This document shows positions 35,559 through 44,561 of a stretch of 64,000 bases of DNA, piece by piece (the stretch's first letter is position 1; the number at the start of each line of letters is the position of its first letter). The stretch lies in contig NZ_CP046453.1 in NCBI RefSeq assembly GCF_009734405.1, positions 2,604,001-2,668,000 on the forward strand, given 5' to 3'. A program made the position numbers and the translations under genes. This stretch comes from Corynebacterium comes. GTDB taxonomy: Bacteria; Actinomycetota; Actinomycetes; Mycobacteriales; Mycobacteriaceae. The notes beneath the pieces were generated by a model, which worked only from the letters and a program-made list of their open reading frames with translations, made no database searches and was not told the DNA's origin.

Positions 35559-37269
35559 GCACGGTGCCGTCGTAACGCAGACCGGGGCCCGCCACCACCG
35601 GCGAACCGGCGACGGTGACGTCGAGGACCCGGTGCCACGCCATCTCGACGTGGGTCGGGTGGACGGTGAGGGTGGCGTAGCCGTGGGCGTCCAGGTCCAC
35701 GTGCCGGATGTGCGGGTTGTGCGCCAGCACGTGGCGCTCGGCGGTCTGGGAGAGCGGGCTGTTCTCCGCGAGGCCGAGGCGCTCGTCGACATTGGCCGCG
35801 GTCACCGAGGAGCAGACCAGTTCAGCCGCGACGACACGATTGCGGTGGCGGATGTGGCTGGCCCACTCGGAGTGGATGTCCCCGGTGAGAAAGACGTTGC
35901 GGCCGTGGCCGTGGTCCTTCGCCAGCAGGTCGAGCAGGCGGTCGCGGTCAGCGACGTACCCGTCCCACTGGTCGACGTTGACGGGTGTGCCGGCGACGTC
36001 GAGTCCCACCATGTCCGTGAGCTGCGAACGCACGACCTGGTCGATGTGGATCAGGTTGAGGGGGGCCATCATCACGGATGTCCCGATGAGGTTCCACCGG
36101 GCGCTGCCGGTGCCCAGTCGGCCGGCCAGCCAGTCGAACTGCTCGGAACCCATGATCGTGCGGTCGATGCTGTTGCGCTGCACCGGGTGCAGCATGCCCG
36201 GCGCGCTGCGGTAGGAGCGCAGGTCCAGCATGTGCACCTCCGCCAGACGCCCGTAACGCAGGGTCCGGTAGATGCGCCCGCCGCGGGAAGGCGAGGTGCC
36301 CCGGACGGGGAGCCATTCGAGGTAGGCCTGCATCGCGGCGTCGCGGCGCGTCCCCCAGTCGCCGTGGAACGGGTCGTGCCCTTTCGCACCGTCGGCCCAG
36401 GAGTCGTTGGCGATCTCGTGGTCATCCCAGGTGACCACCCAGGGTGCGGCGGCGTGCGCCTGCTGCAGCTCGACGTCGCGGCGGTAGTGGCCGTGGCGGG
36501 AGCGGTAGTCCGCCAGGGTGCGGATCTCCCAGGTGGGCACGTGCGGGCGGACGACACCGTATTTTCCGGCGTACTCGCCGGAGGCGAATTCGTAGAGGTA
36601 GTCGCCCATGTGCACCACGATGTCGATCTCCCCGGCGTATGCCCGACGCGCGATGTCGGAGTACGCGGAGAAGTAGCCCGCCTCGAAGTTCGCGCACGAG
36701 CACACCGCGAGCCGCAGCTTCTCGACGTCCTCCTCATCCCCCGGCGCCGTCAGCGTGCGGCCGACCGGTGACGTCCGGCCCGCGTGCTCGCCGTCCAGCA
36801 CGGAGAAGCGGTAGTGGTACACGGTGCCGGGGCGCAGGCCGAAGGGGTCGACGTGCACGGTGTGGTCGTTCATCGCGCTGGCGGTGGCGGTGCCCGAACG
36901 GGTCACCTGGGTGAACTCGGGGTCCTCCGCCATCTCCCAGCGCAACTGCACGGCGGGGCCGATACCGGAGCCGGGCACCGCATCCGGCGTCGGAGTCACC
37001 CTCGTCCACAGGATCACGGAATTCGGCAGCGGATCGCCCGAGGCGACACCGTGCATGAACACATGATGTTCCGGATCGACATAGGGGCGGGGGGCGTGCA
37101 GGACGGCGAGGTCCGCGTCAGCGTAGGCCTGGACGTCGGACGCCCGGACCCGCGTCAGCGAACTTGGTGCGGCCGCAGCCGCGCCTGCCACGAGAGTGCC
37201 CTGAAGAAGACCCCGTCGCGTGAACCGGGGACCGATGCGGTACTGCCCTGTCTTCCTCACGGCGCTCAT
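35548..37269 (-). CDS. phoD: Alkaline phosphatase/phosphodiesterase PhoD
   Basis: 573 residues with a twin-arginine signal peptide (FTRRGLLQGTLVAGAAAAAP, about 17-36), so it is exported folded. After an N-terminal PhoD_N domain (HGVASGDPLPNSVILWTRVTP) come the metal-site motifs VCSCANF, VHMGDYLYEF, TWDDHEIANDSW, and the late FLTGDIHSEWASH. PhoD enzymes are calcium/iron phosphodiesterases that release phosphate from nucleotides, teichoic acid or phospholipid diesters, usually under phosphate limitation. GGGGGAGA precedes the ATG. I could not find a clean PHO-box pattern in its promoter. Confidence 0.95.
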   Translation of the reverse strand: MSAVRKTGQYRIGPRFTRRGLLQGTLVAGAAAAAPSSLTRVRASDVQAYADADLAVLHAPRPYVDPEHHVFMHGVASGDPLPNSVILWTRVTPTPDAVPGSGIGPAVQLRWEMAEDPEFTQVTRSGTATASAMNDHTVHVDPFGLRPGTVYHYRFSVLDGEHAGRTSPVGRTLTAPGDEEDVEKLRLAVCSCANFEAGYFSAYSDIARRAYAGEIDIVVHMGDYLYEFASGEYAGKYGVVRPHVPTWEIRTLADYRSRHGHYRRDVELQQAHAAAPWVVTWDDHEIANDSWADGAKGHDPFHGDWGTRRDAAMQAYLEWLPVRGTSPSRGGRIYRTLRYGRLAEVHMLDLRSYRSAPGMLHPVQRNSIDRTIMGSEQFDWLAGRLGTGSARWNLIGTSVMMAPLNLIHIDQVVRSQLTDMVGLDVAGTPVNVDQWDGYVADRDRLLDLLAKDHGHGRNVFLTGDIHSEWASHIRHRNRVVAAELVCSSVTAANVDERLGLAENSPLSQTAERHVLAHNPHIRHVDLDAHGYATLTVHPTHVEMAWHRVLDVTVAGSPVVAGPGLRYDGTVLTA

Positions 37270-37408
37270 TGTCTCCCCCGGAGCGAAAAGATGCCAACCA
37301 GGCGTTCAACATTTCATGTCGACGTAACCTGCATTACCCGTGGCTGACCTGGAGTGTCTCTTCCGCTTCCCCGTCGGCCCCGCCCACCGCCCGCATAGAA
37401 TCACGGCC
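37270..37408. promoter_or_regulatory. Divergent promoter region phoD / HAD hydrolase
   Basis: A 139-bp gap. On the plus strand TAGAAT (37396-37401) lies 7 nt before the HAD ATG with no ribosome-binding site, a likely leaderless promoter. The phoD side has a G-rich ribosome-binding site. Confidence 0.4.
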
Positions 37409-38122
37409 ATGCACCTTCCCGCACACACGACGGCCGTCCTCTTTGACCTGGACGGCACCCTCGTCGACCACGATCACGCAGCACGCGCGGGCGTCGACGC
37501 CTGGTGCCGCTCCCTCGGGATGCCGGAAAACCAGTGGGACCGGTGGTCGGACATCGAACGTCGGTGGTTCACCCGCTTCGAGAACGGCGAGGTCAGCCAC
37601 CTGGGCCAACGCATCGAACGGTGCCGGGAATTCCTCGACCGGCCGGAGCTGAGTGACACCGAGGCCCTCGGACTCTACGGGTACTACCTGAGCGTGTACC
37701 GGGAGAACTGGCGGGCGTACCCCGACGCCGCGGCGTCCCTGAACAGCGCATTGGCTGTGGGCCTGAAGGTGGGGATCCTCACCAATGGCGCGGAGGTCAT
37801 GCAGCGGGCCAAGCTGGAGAGCACCGGGCTGTGGCGGGAGGGGATGGTCATGTGCGCCACCGTGGAGATCGGCGCCCCGAAACCCCGGCCGGAGGCCTAC
37901 CTGGGGGCGCTCGAAAGGCTGGGGGTTCAGGCGGCGGACACCGTCATGATCGGCGACTCCTGGGCCAATGACGTCGAAGGCGCACGACGCGCCGGGCTGG
38001 CGGCGATCCACCTGGTGAGGGAGGGGGCTGCGTCGACAGGCTCCGTCCGCTCCCTCGCCGAGATCGTCTGGCCTCAGTCCGGCAGGCGGCAGGCCACCCC
38101 GGTGGAGTGGTGCGGGCAATAA
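37409..38122 (+). CDS. HAD-superfamily hydrolase, class IA
   Basis: 237 residues. Motif I FDLDGTLVDHD (about 12-22), motif II in VGILTNGAEVM, motif III Lys in GAPKPRPEAY and motif IV IGDSWANDVEGARRAG are all present, with a helical cap domain after motif I. Such enzymes dephosphorylate small metabolites such as phosphoglycolate or other sugar phosphates; the substrate is not predictable. The last 49 bp overlap the 3' end of the convergent msrA gene, so the final residues are encoded opposite the msrA C terminus. Confidence 0.9.
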   Translation: MHLPAHTTAVLFDLDGTLVDHDHAARAGVDAWCRSLGMPENQWDRWSDIERRWFTRFENGEVSHLGQRIERCREFLDRPELSDTEALGLYGYYLSVYRENWRAYPDAAASLNSALAVGLKVGILTNGAEVMQRAKLESTGLWREGMVMCATVEIGAPKPRPEAYLGALERLGVQAADTVMIGDSWANDVEGARRAGLAAIHLVREGAASTGSVRSLAEIVWPQSGRRQATPVEWCGQ

Positions 38123-38745
38123 CCGTGGGGCACCTTGTGCAGGTACTGCTGGTGCTCGTCCTCGGCGAGGTAGTAGGCGCCTGAGTCGGTGTCGGCGAGG
38201 GTCCTGACCTCGGTGGTCACCTTCCCGAAACCGTGCCCCTCGAGCTGGGCGGCATAGGCGTCGACGATCGCCTGGATCTCGTCCCGCTCCGCCTCCGCCT
38301 GCTCCCCCACGGTGTAGAACGCGGAACGGTACTGGGTGCCCACGTCGTTGCCCTGCCGCATGCCCTGGGTCGGGTCGTGGTTCTCCAGCGCGGCAGCGAC
38401 CAGTTCCCGCAGGGACACCTTCGCGGGGTCGTACACGACCTCGACCACCTCGGCATGGTTCGTCTGGCCGGAGCACACCTCGCGGTAGGTGGGATTCTTC
38501 GTCGCCCCGCCGGCGTAACCCGCGGAGGTTGCTTCGACGCCGGGCATCTGCCAGTACATCTTCTCCACGCCCCAGAAGCAGCCGATGCCCACGAGCAGGG
38601 AGCGCTGGCCCGGAAGCCATGGGCCGGTGATCGGGGTGCCCAGGACGGCGTGCGGGCGCGGGTTGCCCAGGACGGGGGTTTCCCGACCGGGCAGGGCCTT
38701 CTCGGCGGGTACGAGTTCAGGGGTGCGAGCAAACATCCACGACAT
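38074..38745 (-). CDS. msrA: Peptide methionine sulfoxide reductase A
   Basis: 223 residues. The catalytic Cys lies in GIGCFWGVEKMYW (about residue 54) and the conserved segments GYAGGATKNPTYREVCSG, HAEVVEVVYDP and QYRSAFYT follow. It reduces methionine-S-sulfoxide in proteins and free methionine. The start at 38745 is supported by the MSWMF start and by TAGAGT placed 7 nt upstream, pointing to a leaderless mRNA. The divergent neighbour is sodA, forming an oxidative-stress pair. Confidence 0.95.
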   Translation of the reverse strand: MSWMFARTPELVPAEKALPGRETPVLGNPRPHAVLGTPITGPWLPGQRSLLVGIGCFWGVEKMYWQMPGVEATSAGYAGGATKNPTYREVCSGQTNHAEVVEVVYDPAKVSLRELVAAALENHDPTQGMRQGNDVGTQYRSAFYTVGEQAEAERDEIQAIVDAYAAQLEGHGFGKVTTEVRTLADTDSGAYYLAEDEHQQYLHKVPHGYCPHHSTGVACRLPD

Positions 38746-38752
38746 GGTGCCC

Positions 38753-38758
38753 ACTCTA
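38753..38758 (-). promoter_or_regulatory. Candidate -10 of a leaderless msrA promoter
   Basis: TAGAGT on the minus strand, then 7 nt, then the msrA ATG. Confidence 0.5.
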
Positions 38759-38910
38759 CGCCCGCCCTTTCCCGGGCCGCCACCTGCACTGATCCAATTC
38801 GGCAACAATAACGTTGCGAAATTGATGTTTTGACTTATCATGGAGATACAGCGCGTCCCGGCGGTACAGTCGGGGGCGCCCCTTGTTTAGACGAAAAGAA
38901 AGAGAACAAC

Positions 38911-39510
38911 ATGGCAGTCTACGAACTTCCGGAGCTCGATTACGCCTACGATGCCCTGGAGCCGCACATCTCCGCCGAGATCATGGAGCTGCACCACTCC
39001 AAGCACCACGCCACCTACGTCGGCGGCGCAAACGCTGCCCTGGAGGCACTCGAGGCAGAGCGCAACGGCGAGGCCAACCCGGACCGCGTCCGCGCACTGT
39101 CCAAGAACCTGGCCTTCAACCTGGGTGGCCACACCAACCACTCCATCTTCTGGAAGAACCTCTCCCCGAACGGTGGCGGCGCTCCCGCCGGCGAGCTGGC
39201 CGAGGCCATCGACCGCGACTTCGGTTCCTTCGAGAAGTTTCAGGCGCACTTCAATGCTGCCGCGCTGGGCCTGCAGGGCTCCGGCTGGGCCGTCCTGGGT
39301 TATGACCACATCGCAGGCCGCCTCGTCATCGAGCAGATGACCGATCAGCAGGGCAACATCTCCATCAACCTGACCCCGCTGCTGATGCTGGACATGTGGG
39401 AGCACGCCTTCTACCTGCAGTACAAGAACGTCAAGGCTGACTACGTCAAGGCAGTCTGGAACATCTTCAACTGGGAGGACGTCGCGCAGCGTTACGCTTC
39501 CGCGAAGTAG
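38911..39510 (+). CDS. sodA: Superoxide dismutase (Mn/Fe type)
   Basis: 199 residues. The four metal ligands are recognisable: His in [13 protein letters not shown], His in [10 protein letters not shown], and Asp and His in [24 protein letters not shown] and QGNI are typical of the Mn/Fe fold. It converts superoxide to oxygen and hydrogen peroxide. There is no signal peptide, so it is cytosolic unless exported non-classically. The ATG is preceded by an A/G-rich leader (AAAAGAAAGAGAA). A candidate TATCAT -10 occurs about 70 bp upstream. Confidence 0.97.
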   Translation: MAVYELPELDYAYDALEPHISAEIMELHHSKHHATYVGGANAALEALEAERNGEANPDRVRALSKNLAFNLGGHTNHSIFWKNLSPNGGGAPAGELAEAIDRDFGSFEKFQAHFNAAALGLQGSGWAVLGYDHIAGRLVIEQMTDQQGNISINLTPLLMLDMWEHAFYLQYKNVKADYVKAVWNIFNWEDVAQRYASAK

Positions 39511-39527
39511 ACCTCTTCTGCTCATCG

Positions 39528-39559
39528 ACGCCGCCCGTCCCTCCGGGGACCGGCGGCGT
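39528..39559. terminator. Hairpin between convergent sodA and LysR genes
   Basis: ACGCCGCC (39528-39535) and GGCGGCGT (39552-39559) form an 8-bp GC stem. It is followed only by a weak T tract, but its position between two convergent genes suggests a shared terminator. Confidence 0.5.
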
Positions 39560-39578
39560 TCGCCGTTCCATCTCGGCC

Positions 39579-40463
39579 TCAGCGGGTGAGGACGAAGCGC
39601 CGGAACTGATCCACCGGCGGCGCCTCCCCGGCGCCGGCCCGCCACACCAGCCCGAGTTCCCGGTGCCGGGGCGGCTCCAGGGGGCGCAGGACGATGCCGA
39701 CGGGCGCCAGGTACGGATCATCCAGCGGCAGGAGTGCCACCCCCAGGCCCGCAGACACGAGTCCCGCCACGGTGGTCAGTTCCATCGACTCGAAGACCAG
39801 CTCAGGGCTGAATCCCAGCTCCCCGGCGATGCGGTCGAGCAGCATGCGGGTGCCATAACCCGGGAGCATGCCCACGAAGGGTTCCCCCGCCGCCTCACGC
39901 AGGTCAACGGGACCTTCCCGGGCCAGCCGGTGCCCCTCCGGCACTGCCAGTGCCAGGCGCTGGAGTTCCAGCTGGTGCCAGCCGAGGGCGCCTCCCGCCT
40001 CGGGCGGGCGGGGACCGACCAGGGCGATGTCGGCGGCGTCGGCAAGCACCCGGTCGACCAGGACACGCGCCGCCCCCTGATGGAGACGGAAGTCCACTCC
40101 CGGATGCAGGGCGAGGTAGTCGCGGAGCAGGTCGGGGACCAGCCAGGTGCCCAGCGAGTGCATGAAGTCGAGACGGACGGTGCCGCGTTCGGGGTCCATG
40201 AGGCGGGCCACCTTCGTCCGGCCCACCTCGAGCTCCGCGAGCACGGCGCGGGCGTGCGGCAGGTAGGCGCGACCCCGGGCGTTGATCACCATCTGGCGTC
40301 CGACGCGGTCGAAGAGGTCTGCGCCGACGGCGTTCTCCACGCGTCGGATCCGGCGGGTGAAGGTCGGCTGGGATACGCCGGCGCCGGCCGCGGCCCCGGT
40401 GAGGTGTCCGGACTCGGCGACGGCGATGAAACCCTGCAGGTCAACGGCCGACACGTTAATCAT
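39579..40463 (-). CDS. LysR-family transcriptional regulator
   Basis: 294 residues. The N-terminal helix-turn-helix (about 5-62) reads LQGFIAVAESGHLTGAAAGAGVSQPTFTRRIRRVENAVG, and the rest is a two-lobed substrate-binding-like effector domain. It is divergent from an MFS transporter gene across 70 bp, the standard arrangement in which the LysR protein controls the transporter. TACGAT lies 6 nt upstream of its ATG, so it may be leaderless. The effector is unknown. Confidence 0.92.
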   Translation of the reverse strand: MINVSAVDLQGFIAVAESGHLTGAAAGAGVSQPTFTRRIRRVENAVGADLFDRVGRQMVINARGRAYLPHARAVLAELEVGRTKVARLMDPERGTVRLDFMHSLGTWLVPDLLRDYLALHPGVDFRLHQGAARVLVDRVLADAADIALVGPRPPEAGGALGWHQLELQRLALAVPEGHRLAREGPVDLREAAGEPFVGMLPGYGTRMLLDRIAGELGFSPELVFESMELTTVAGLVSAGLGVALLPLDDPYLAPVGIVLRPLEPPRHRELGLVWRAGAGEAPPVDQFRRFVLTR

Positions 40464-40533
40464 GCACAGATCGTATCGACATCCGCTGTCTGCCGCATTT
40501 TACACATCAGACCCGGTGGGCGACCATGGTGAG

Positions 40534-41724
40534 ATGCCCCCCATCACCGGTCTGCGGCGCGGCGACCGCGAGTACCCACGCGCCGTCCTCGCCATGCTCG
40601 CCGCCGGACTGGCGACATTCAACGCCCTCTACGCGACGCAGGCCCTGCTGCCCATCCTCGTCGAGGACCTGGACATCACCCCCACCGAGGCGGCACTGAC
40701 CGTCTCCGCGACCACGGGCATGCTGGCGGTGTGCATCGTGCCCATGTCGATCCTCTCCGAGCGCTTCGGCCGGGGCCGGATCCTGGTCATCTCGGCACTT
40801 GCCGCCACCGCACTCGGCCTGTTCATCCCGCTGGCCCCCAACGCCGCGGCCCTCATCGCGCTTCGCGGACTGCAGGGCATCGCCGTCGCGGGCGTACCTG
40901 CCGTGGCCATGACCTGGCTTTCCGAGGAGGTGGCACCCCTTGACCTGGGTCGCGCCATGGGCATCTACATCGCCGGCACCACCGTCGGGGGGCTCACCGG
41001 CCGACTCATCCCGGCGGGACTGCTCGAACTCATGGGCTGGCGTACCGCCCTGTTCATCGCCTCCACGATCGCGCTGCTCACCGCCATCGTCATGACGGTC
41101 CTGCTGCCCCGGCAGAAGAACTTCACCCCCAAACAGATCGGCCTGCGCTCCGAGGTCACCGCCATGGTCGGGCACCTGCGTAACCCGCAGCTGCTGGGTC
41201 TTTTCCTGATCGCCTTCGTGGGGATGGGCGTGTTCGTGTCGCTGTACAACTACCTCGGCTTCCGGATGATCGACCACTTCGGACTCTCCCCCGCGCTGGT
41301 GGGCGTGGTGTTCCTCATGTACCTGTCGGGCACCTGGAGCTCCTCCCGGGCGGGCGCGATGGCCGACAGGTACGGACAGGGCACCGTCCTGGCGGGCGGG
41401 GCCGCCCTCATGCTGGTGGGCCTCCTGTCGACGGCGTCCGGCCGGCTCCCCCTGGCACTGCTGGGCCTGTTCCTGTTCACGGCGGCGTTCTTCGCCATGC
41501 ACTCCACCGCCTCCAGCTGGATCGGCCTGGCCGCCACCGACCACCGCGCGGAGGCCTCGAGCATGTACCTGTTCAGCTACTACGCCGGGTCCTCCCTGGT
41601 GGGCGCGGCGACGGGTGCGGTGTTCATGAGTGTCAGCTGGACCGGATTCGTCCTCGTTCTGGCGGCGATGCTGGCCCTCGTGGTCGTGATCGCCGTCGTG
41701 CTCAGACGCCGCCGGCCTGCCTGA
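40534..41724 (+). CDS. MFS transporter
   Basis: 396 residues with about twelve membrane helices. The loop 2-3 motif MSILSERFGRGRILV is the MFS motif A, and a second half-motif MADRYGQGTVLAGG appears after helix 8. The general class is drug:proton antiport-like (YnfM-type inner-membrane transport), probably exporting a small molecule. The ATG at 40534 gives a reasonable N terminus; a GTG 18 bp earlier is also in frame. Likely controlled by the divergent LysR regulator. It stops 4 bp before the convergent nuclease gene. Confidence 0.88.
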   Translation: MPPITGLRRGDREYPRAVLAMLAAGLATFNALYATQALLPILVEDLDITPTEAALTVSATTGMLAVCIVPMSILSERFGRGRILVISALAATALGLFIPLAPNAAALIALRGLQGIAVAGVPAVAMTWLSEEVAPLDLGRAMGIYIAGTTVGGLTGRLIPAGLLELMGWRTALFIASTIALLTAIVMTVLLPRQKNFTPKQIGLRSEVTAMVGHLRNPQLLGLFLIAFVGMGVFVSLYNYLGFRMIDHFGLSPALVGVVFLMYLSGTWSSSRAGAMADRYGQGTVLAGGAALMLVGLLSTASGRLPLALLGLFLFTAAFFAMHSTASSWIGLAATDHRAEASSMYLFSYYAGSSLVGAATGAVFMSVSWTGFVLVLAAMLALVVVIAVVLRRRRPA

Positions 41725-41728
41725 CCCG

Positions 41729-43255
41729 CTATCCACCCAGTCGCGGAGTCCCCGGCGCGCCCGCTCGGAGCCAGTGCCGTACGGCGGCGGTGGCGCGGCA
41801 GTCATCCTCGTTGTAGCGCAGCAGCTGCTCACGTGCCTGCATCGCTGCGGCATCCGAACCCCGGGAGATGCGGCGCGCGTTGACGGACTCCTCGCCGTCG
41901 AAATCCCCGTCGCTCCAGGTGTAACCGGCCTCGGGGGCCACGACCTTCAGTCCCAGGCCCGAGGGGCCCACCAACTGCGCGCGCACCAGCTTGAACACGT
42001 CGATCCACTCGTCGCCGCCGATGAACGCCTGCACCTCTGCCTCGCCGGGCACCGTGACGTCGCCGAACACCCGACCGCCGAAGCGTCGGGCGGACATCTT
42101 CAACCAGTGGTTCTCGCCGTTGTTGGACCAGCAGTAGGCGGCAAAGGTCCGGCCCTCGGCGTACGCCCGGGCGCGTCTGTCCATCAGCCAGTGCCAGAAG
42201 CGGGCAAAGTTCTCGGCCTCGGCGTCCCCGCCGAGCGGGATCCAGGTGACGAAGGGGTGGTAGCTCTCGCCGTCGTAGGCCCCCCACAGGTAGGCGCCCT
42301 GGTCGAGGTATGCCTCCATGTCGACGTCGATCTCCACGTCGGTCGCAGGCGCGGTCACCGTGTCCCCTCTACGCAGAAGGACAGTTCCTTCCCGCCAGGC
42401 GGCGGCGAGTTCACTGGCCTGCCCGAGGTCGGCGTCGATGAGCCCGGCCACGGTGTTGATGCCCCGGGTCCGGAAGTCACGCGCCCGATCACCGGACAGG
42501 TAGAGGGAAATGTCGTCGGAAGCGCGCAGGTCCGCTTCACACAACGGCCGAAAACGGCAGGTGGCGCACTCCTTCACGCGGCGCGGGCCGGTCGGCGGTT
42601 CGGCGTTCAGAGCGGCGTCGAGCGCCGGCTGCAGCGGTGCGGTCGGAGCGAGGAAGGCACGGCTCCGGTCCTGTCCGATGGCGCCGCCCATTCCGGAATC
42701 CAGCCCGATGTCCGCGAGTGCGCGCGCCGCGAAGGCCAGGCGGTAGCCGTCAGCGACATGGTGGCGCAACCGGAAGGCGCCCTCCACGGGCACACCCAGG
42801 CCGAGTCGACCGGTGGCGATGACAGGGGTGGTGGAACGATCGTCGGCACGCGCGACACGGTGGTTGCTGATCATCACCGGCATGTAGGTGTCGTCCGGAC
42901 GGCGCACCAGCAGATCGACGTCGACCCGCCAGGCGGTCCCCTCCGACACCCCGGTGAACACCGCGCCGGTGATGAGGTCGGCCTGTGCCGCCAATGCCTC
43001 CAGAGTCGCGAGCTCCACATGGAAAGGGTCCTCGTCGAACTGGACCGGCGGGAGGTCAATACGCAGGAATCGGCGTCTGTCCCCCAGGGCAGCCCGGACG
43101 GGCAGGCGGGCGTGGACGGCGGCGCGGGCGGCGGTCGAACGCGCCTGGCGCATCGCGGCCGCACGGGTGCGCGGAACCTCCGGATGATTCAGCCGCTGGA
43201 TCTGTCGGTACCGGCAGCCCACCAGATCGGCGGCGCTCACGTGCTGGGCAATCAC
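41729..43255 (-). CDS. TM0106-family RecB-like nuclease with RNase H-like C terminus
   Basis: 508 residues. The N-terminal half has the restriction-like RecB fold seen in VDVDLLVRR and carries a four-Cys-type cluster region (CATCRFRPLCEADL) that in this family may bind a metal or Fe-S centre. The C-terminal half resembles an RNase H-like 3'-5' exonuclease domain (IDVDMEAYLDQGAYLWG, AYCWSNNGENHWLK, YNEDDCRATAAVRHWL with its acidic residues). It probably degrades or processes nucleic acids; partners are unknown. The start is uncertain: I chose GTG 43255 (VIAQHVSAADLVGC); a GTG 21 bp upstream is possible. Confidence 0.82.
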   Translation of the reverse strand: MIAQHVSAADLVGCRYRQIQRLNHPEVPRTRAAAMRQARSTAARAAVHARLPVRAALGDRRRFLRIDLPPVQFDEDPFHVELATLEALAAQADLITGAVFTGVSEGTAWRVDVDLLVRRPDDTYMPVMISNHRVARADDRSTTPVIATGRLGLGVPVEGAFRLRHHVADGYRLAFAARALADIGLDSGMGGAIGQDRSRAFLAPTAPLQPALDAALNAEPPTGPRRVKECATCRFRPLCEADLRASDDISLYLSGDRARDFRTRGINTVAGLIDADLGQASELAAAWREGTVLLRRGDTVTAPATDVEIDVDMEAYLDQGAYLWGAYDGESYHPFVTWIPLGGDAEAENFARFWHWLMDRRARAYAEGRTFAAYCWSNNGENHWLKMSARRFGGRVFGDVTVPGEAEVQAFIGGDEWIDVFKLVRAQLVGPSGLGLKVVAPEAGYTWSDGDFDGEESVNARRISRGSDAAAMQAREQLLRYNEDDCRATAAVRHWLRAGAPGTPRLGG

Positions 43256-43333
43256 AATGGCGCGAGCATATCGCACCGCCACAGGTAATGTTGAACCAGA
43301 CCATTCACTCCGGAAGTTAAGGGCTGAAAAGAC

Positions 43334-43969
43334 ATGGGCATTTTCGAGGCCATCCGTAAGAGCCGTGCGAAGACAAAGGCAGAGGTGCAGGCTGCCAAGG
43401 TGCGCGCCAAGCATGAAGCCAAACAGGAGGCCAAGCTGCAGCTCAAGAGGGAACGGCTGCTGAGCAAGTTCGAGAAGGACCTTCTCAAGGATGAGCAGAA
43501 GGGACTGAAGGCCAAGCGAAAGCACGAGCAGAAGATGGCCGAGAACACGCTCCAGCAGCTACGCGCCGGCCGTCTCAACGCAGACGCCTTCAAGCGTTAC
43601 TCCAGCCTGGCCCGTGTCGCCCTTCCGGTGACGCTGCCGCTGATATACCGGGCCATCACCACCGGCCGGGAGCAGTTCGTTGACGCGAAGGCACGCCGAG
43701 TCGGTGTCTCCGCGGATCAATTGGCCCGTTTCTCCGGTCATGGCGCCGATCTCAAGGCACGTATCGACGGGGTCCGCGAGAACCTCGATGATCGTCAGCT
43801 GCCCACCGGTTTCGTCCAGGACGTACGGGAACGTCTCTCCGAGCTCATGACCGCCACTGACAACGCCGAATTCATGACTCCCGAGCAGCGCCGCCGGGCC
43901 CATAACACCATTTCCCGGGATATTGATGCAGTGACCGCCGAGATTCAGGACCGTCTTCGCCGTCCCTGA
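43334..43969 (+). CDS. DUF6474 family protein with Lys-rich coiled coil
   Basis: 211 residues of a corynebacterial family of unknown function. The first 80 residues are a highly charged helical region (KSRAKTKAEVQAAKVRAK and on) that should form a coiled coil or bind nucleic acid. A short hydrophobic segment near 93-103 (ALPVTLPLIYRAI) could contact the membrane, followed by a helical C-terminal half. It has its own strong terminator and lies between the nuclease and lsr2. No enzymatic motif is visible. Confidence 0.78.
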   Translation: MGIFEAIRKSRAKTKAEVQAAKVRAKHEAKQEAKLQLKRERLLSKFEKDLLKDEQKGLKAKRKHEQKMAENTLQQLRAGRLNADAFKRYSSLARVALPVTLPLIYRAITTGREQFVDAKARRVGVSADQLARFSGHGADLKARIDGVRENLDDRQLPTGFVQDVRERLSELMTATDNAEFMTPEQRRRAHNTISRDIDAVTAEIQDRLRRP

Positions 43970-43998
43970 TTCACCATTGGAATAGGGCGCGGCATTAA

Positions 43999-44044
43999 CC
44001 GCCGAATTGTTTCCGGAGTGGACAATTCGGCGGGCATTTTATTT
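43999..44044 (+). terminator. Rho-independent terminator after the DUF6474 gene
   Basis: Perfect 12-bp arms CCGCCGAATTGT (43999-44010) and ACAATTCGGCGG (44022-44033) with an 11-nt loop, followed by GCATTTTATTT. It separates the DUF6474 gene from lsr2. Confidence 0.85.
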
Positions 44045-44068
44045 CCATGTTAATTAAGGGATGGATAG

Positions 44069-44097
44069 TGACTGATGGAGTACATTGGCGCTAGCAT
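44069..44097 (+). promoter_or_regulatory. Candidate lsr2 promoter
   Basis: TGACTG (44069-44074) and TAGCAT (44092-44097) are separated by 17 bp, about 68 bp upstream of the lsr2 ATG. The surrounding 100 bp are unusually AT-rich for this window (TTAATTAA at 44050-44057), a setting where an Lsr2 protein might bind its own promoter. Confidence 0.45.
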
Positions 44098-44164
44098 TAG
44101 ACCGTAATTCAGGGACTGCCAATTAAGTAACTAATCCCCCGCATGCATAAAGGAGAACTCCATC

Positions 44165-44509
44165 ATGGCCCGCCGTGATATCACCCAGTACTTCGACGAC
44201 CTTGACAATTCCGCCCTGGAAGACAGCGAAGTGAACTCCATTCGCTTCAGTGTTGACGGCAGCCACTACATTCTCGATCTCTCAGATGAGAATGCCGCGG
44301 CCTTCCGCTCCGCTCTGGAACCGTGGATCGCAGCGGCACAGCCGGCACCCACCTCCACCCCGCAACGTTCGACGACCCGACAGACCTCGTCGATGAAGCG
44401 TTCCCGCGCCGTTCGCGAGTGGGCGCGCAAGGAAGGCCTCGAGGTGTCCGACCGCGGAAAGATCCCGGCGCGCATCATGGACGCCTACGACAAGGCGCAG
44501 GGGAAATAG
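44165..44509 (+). CDS. lsr2: Lsr2-family nucleoid-associated protein
   Basis: 114 residues, the usual length. The N-terminal dimerisation/oligomerisation domain (about 1-58) contains FSVDGSHYILDLSDENAAAFRSALEPWI. A Thr/Ser/Pro linker follows, and the C-terminal DNA-binding domain (about 78-114) has VREWARKEGLEVSDRGKIPARIMDAYDKA, with the RGKIP sequence equivalent to the RGR AT-hook-like motif of mycobacterial Lsr2. It should coat AT-rich DNA and silence foreign genes, as CgpS does in C. glutamicum. AAGGAG lies 8 nt upstream. Confidence 0.94.
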   Translation: MARRDITQYFDDLDNSALEDSEVNSIRFSVDGSHYILDLSDENAAAFRSALEPWIAAAQPAPTSTPQRSTTRQTSSMKRSRAVREWARKEGLEVSDRGKIPARIMDAYDKAQGK

Positions 44510-44518
44510 TCCCGACCC

Positions 44519-44561
44519 GGAAGGCGTGGCACGAGAGGGGAACTCTCATGCCACGCCTTCC
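44519..44561 (+). terminator. Strong hairpin downstream of lsr2
   Basis: GGAAGGCGTGGCA (44519-44531) and TGCCACGCCTTCC (44549-44561) form a perfect 13-bp stem 10 bp after the lsr2 stop. No T run follows, so it may end transcription with Rho or stabilise the 3' end. Confidence 0.6.
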
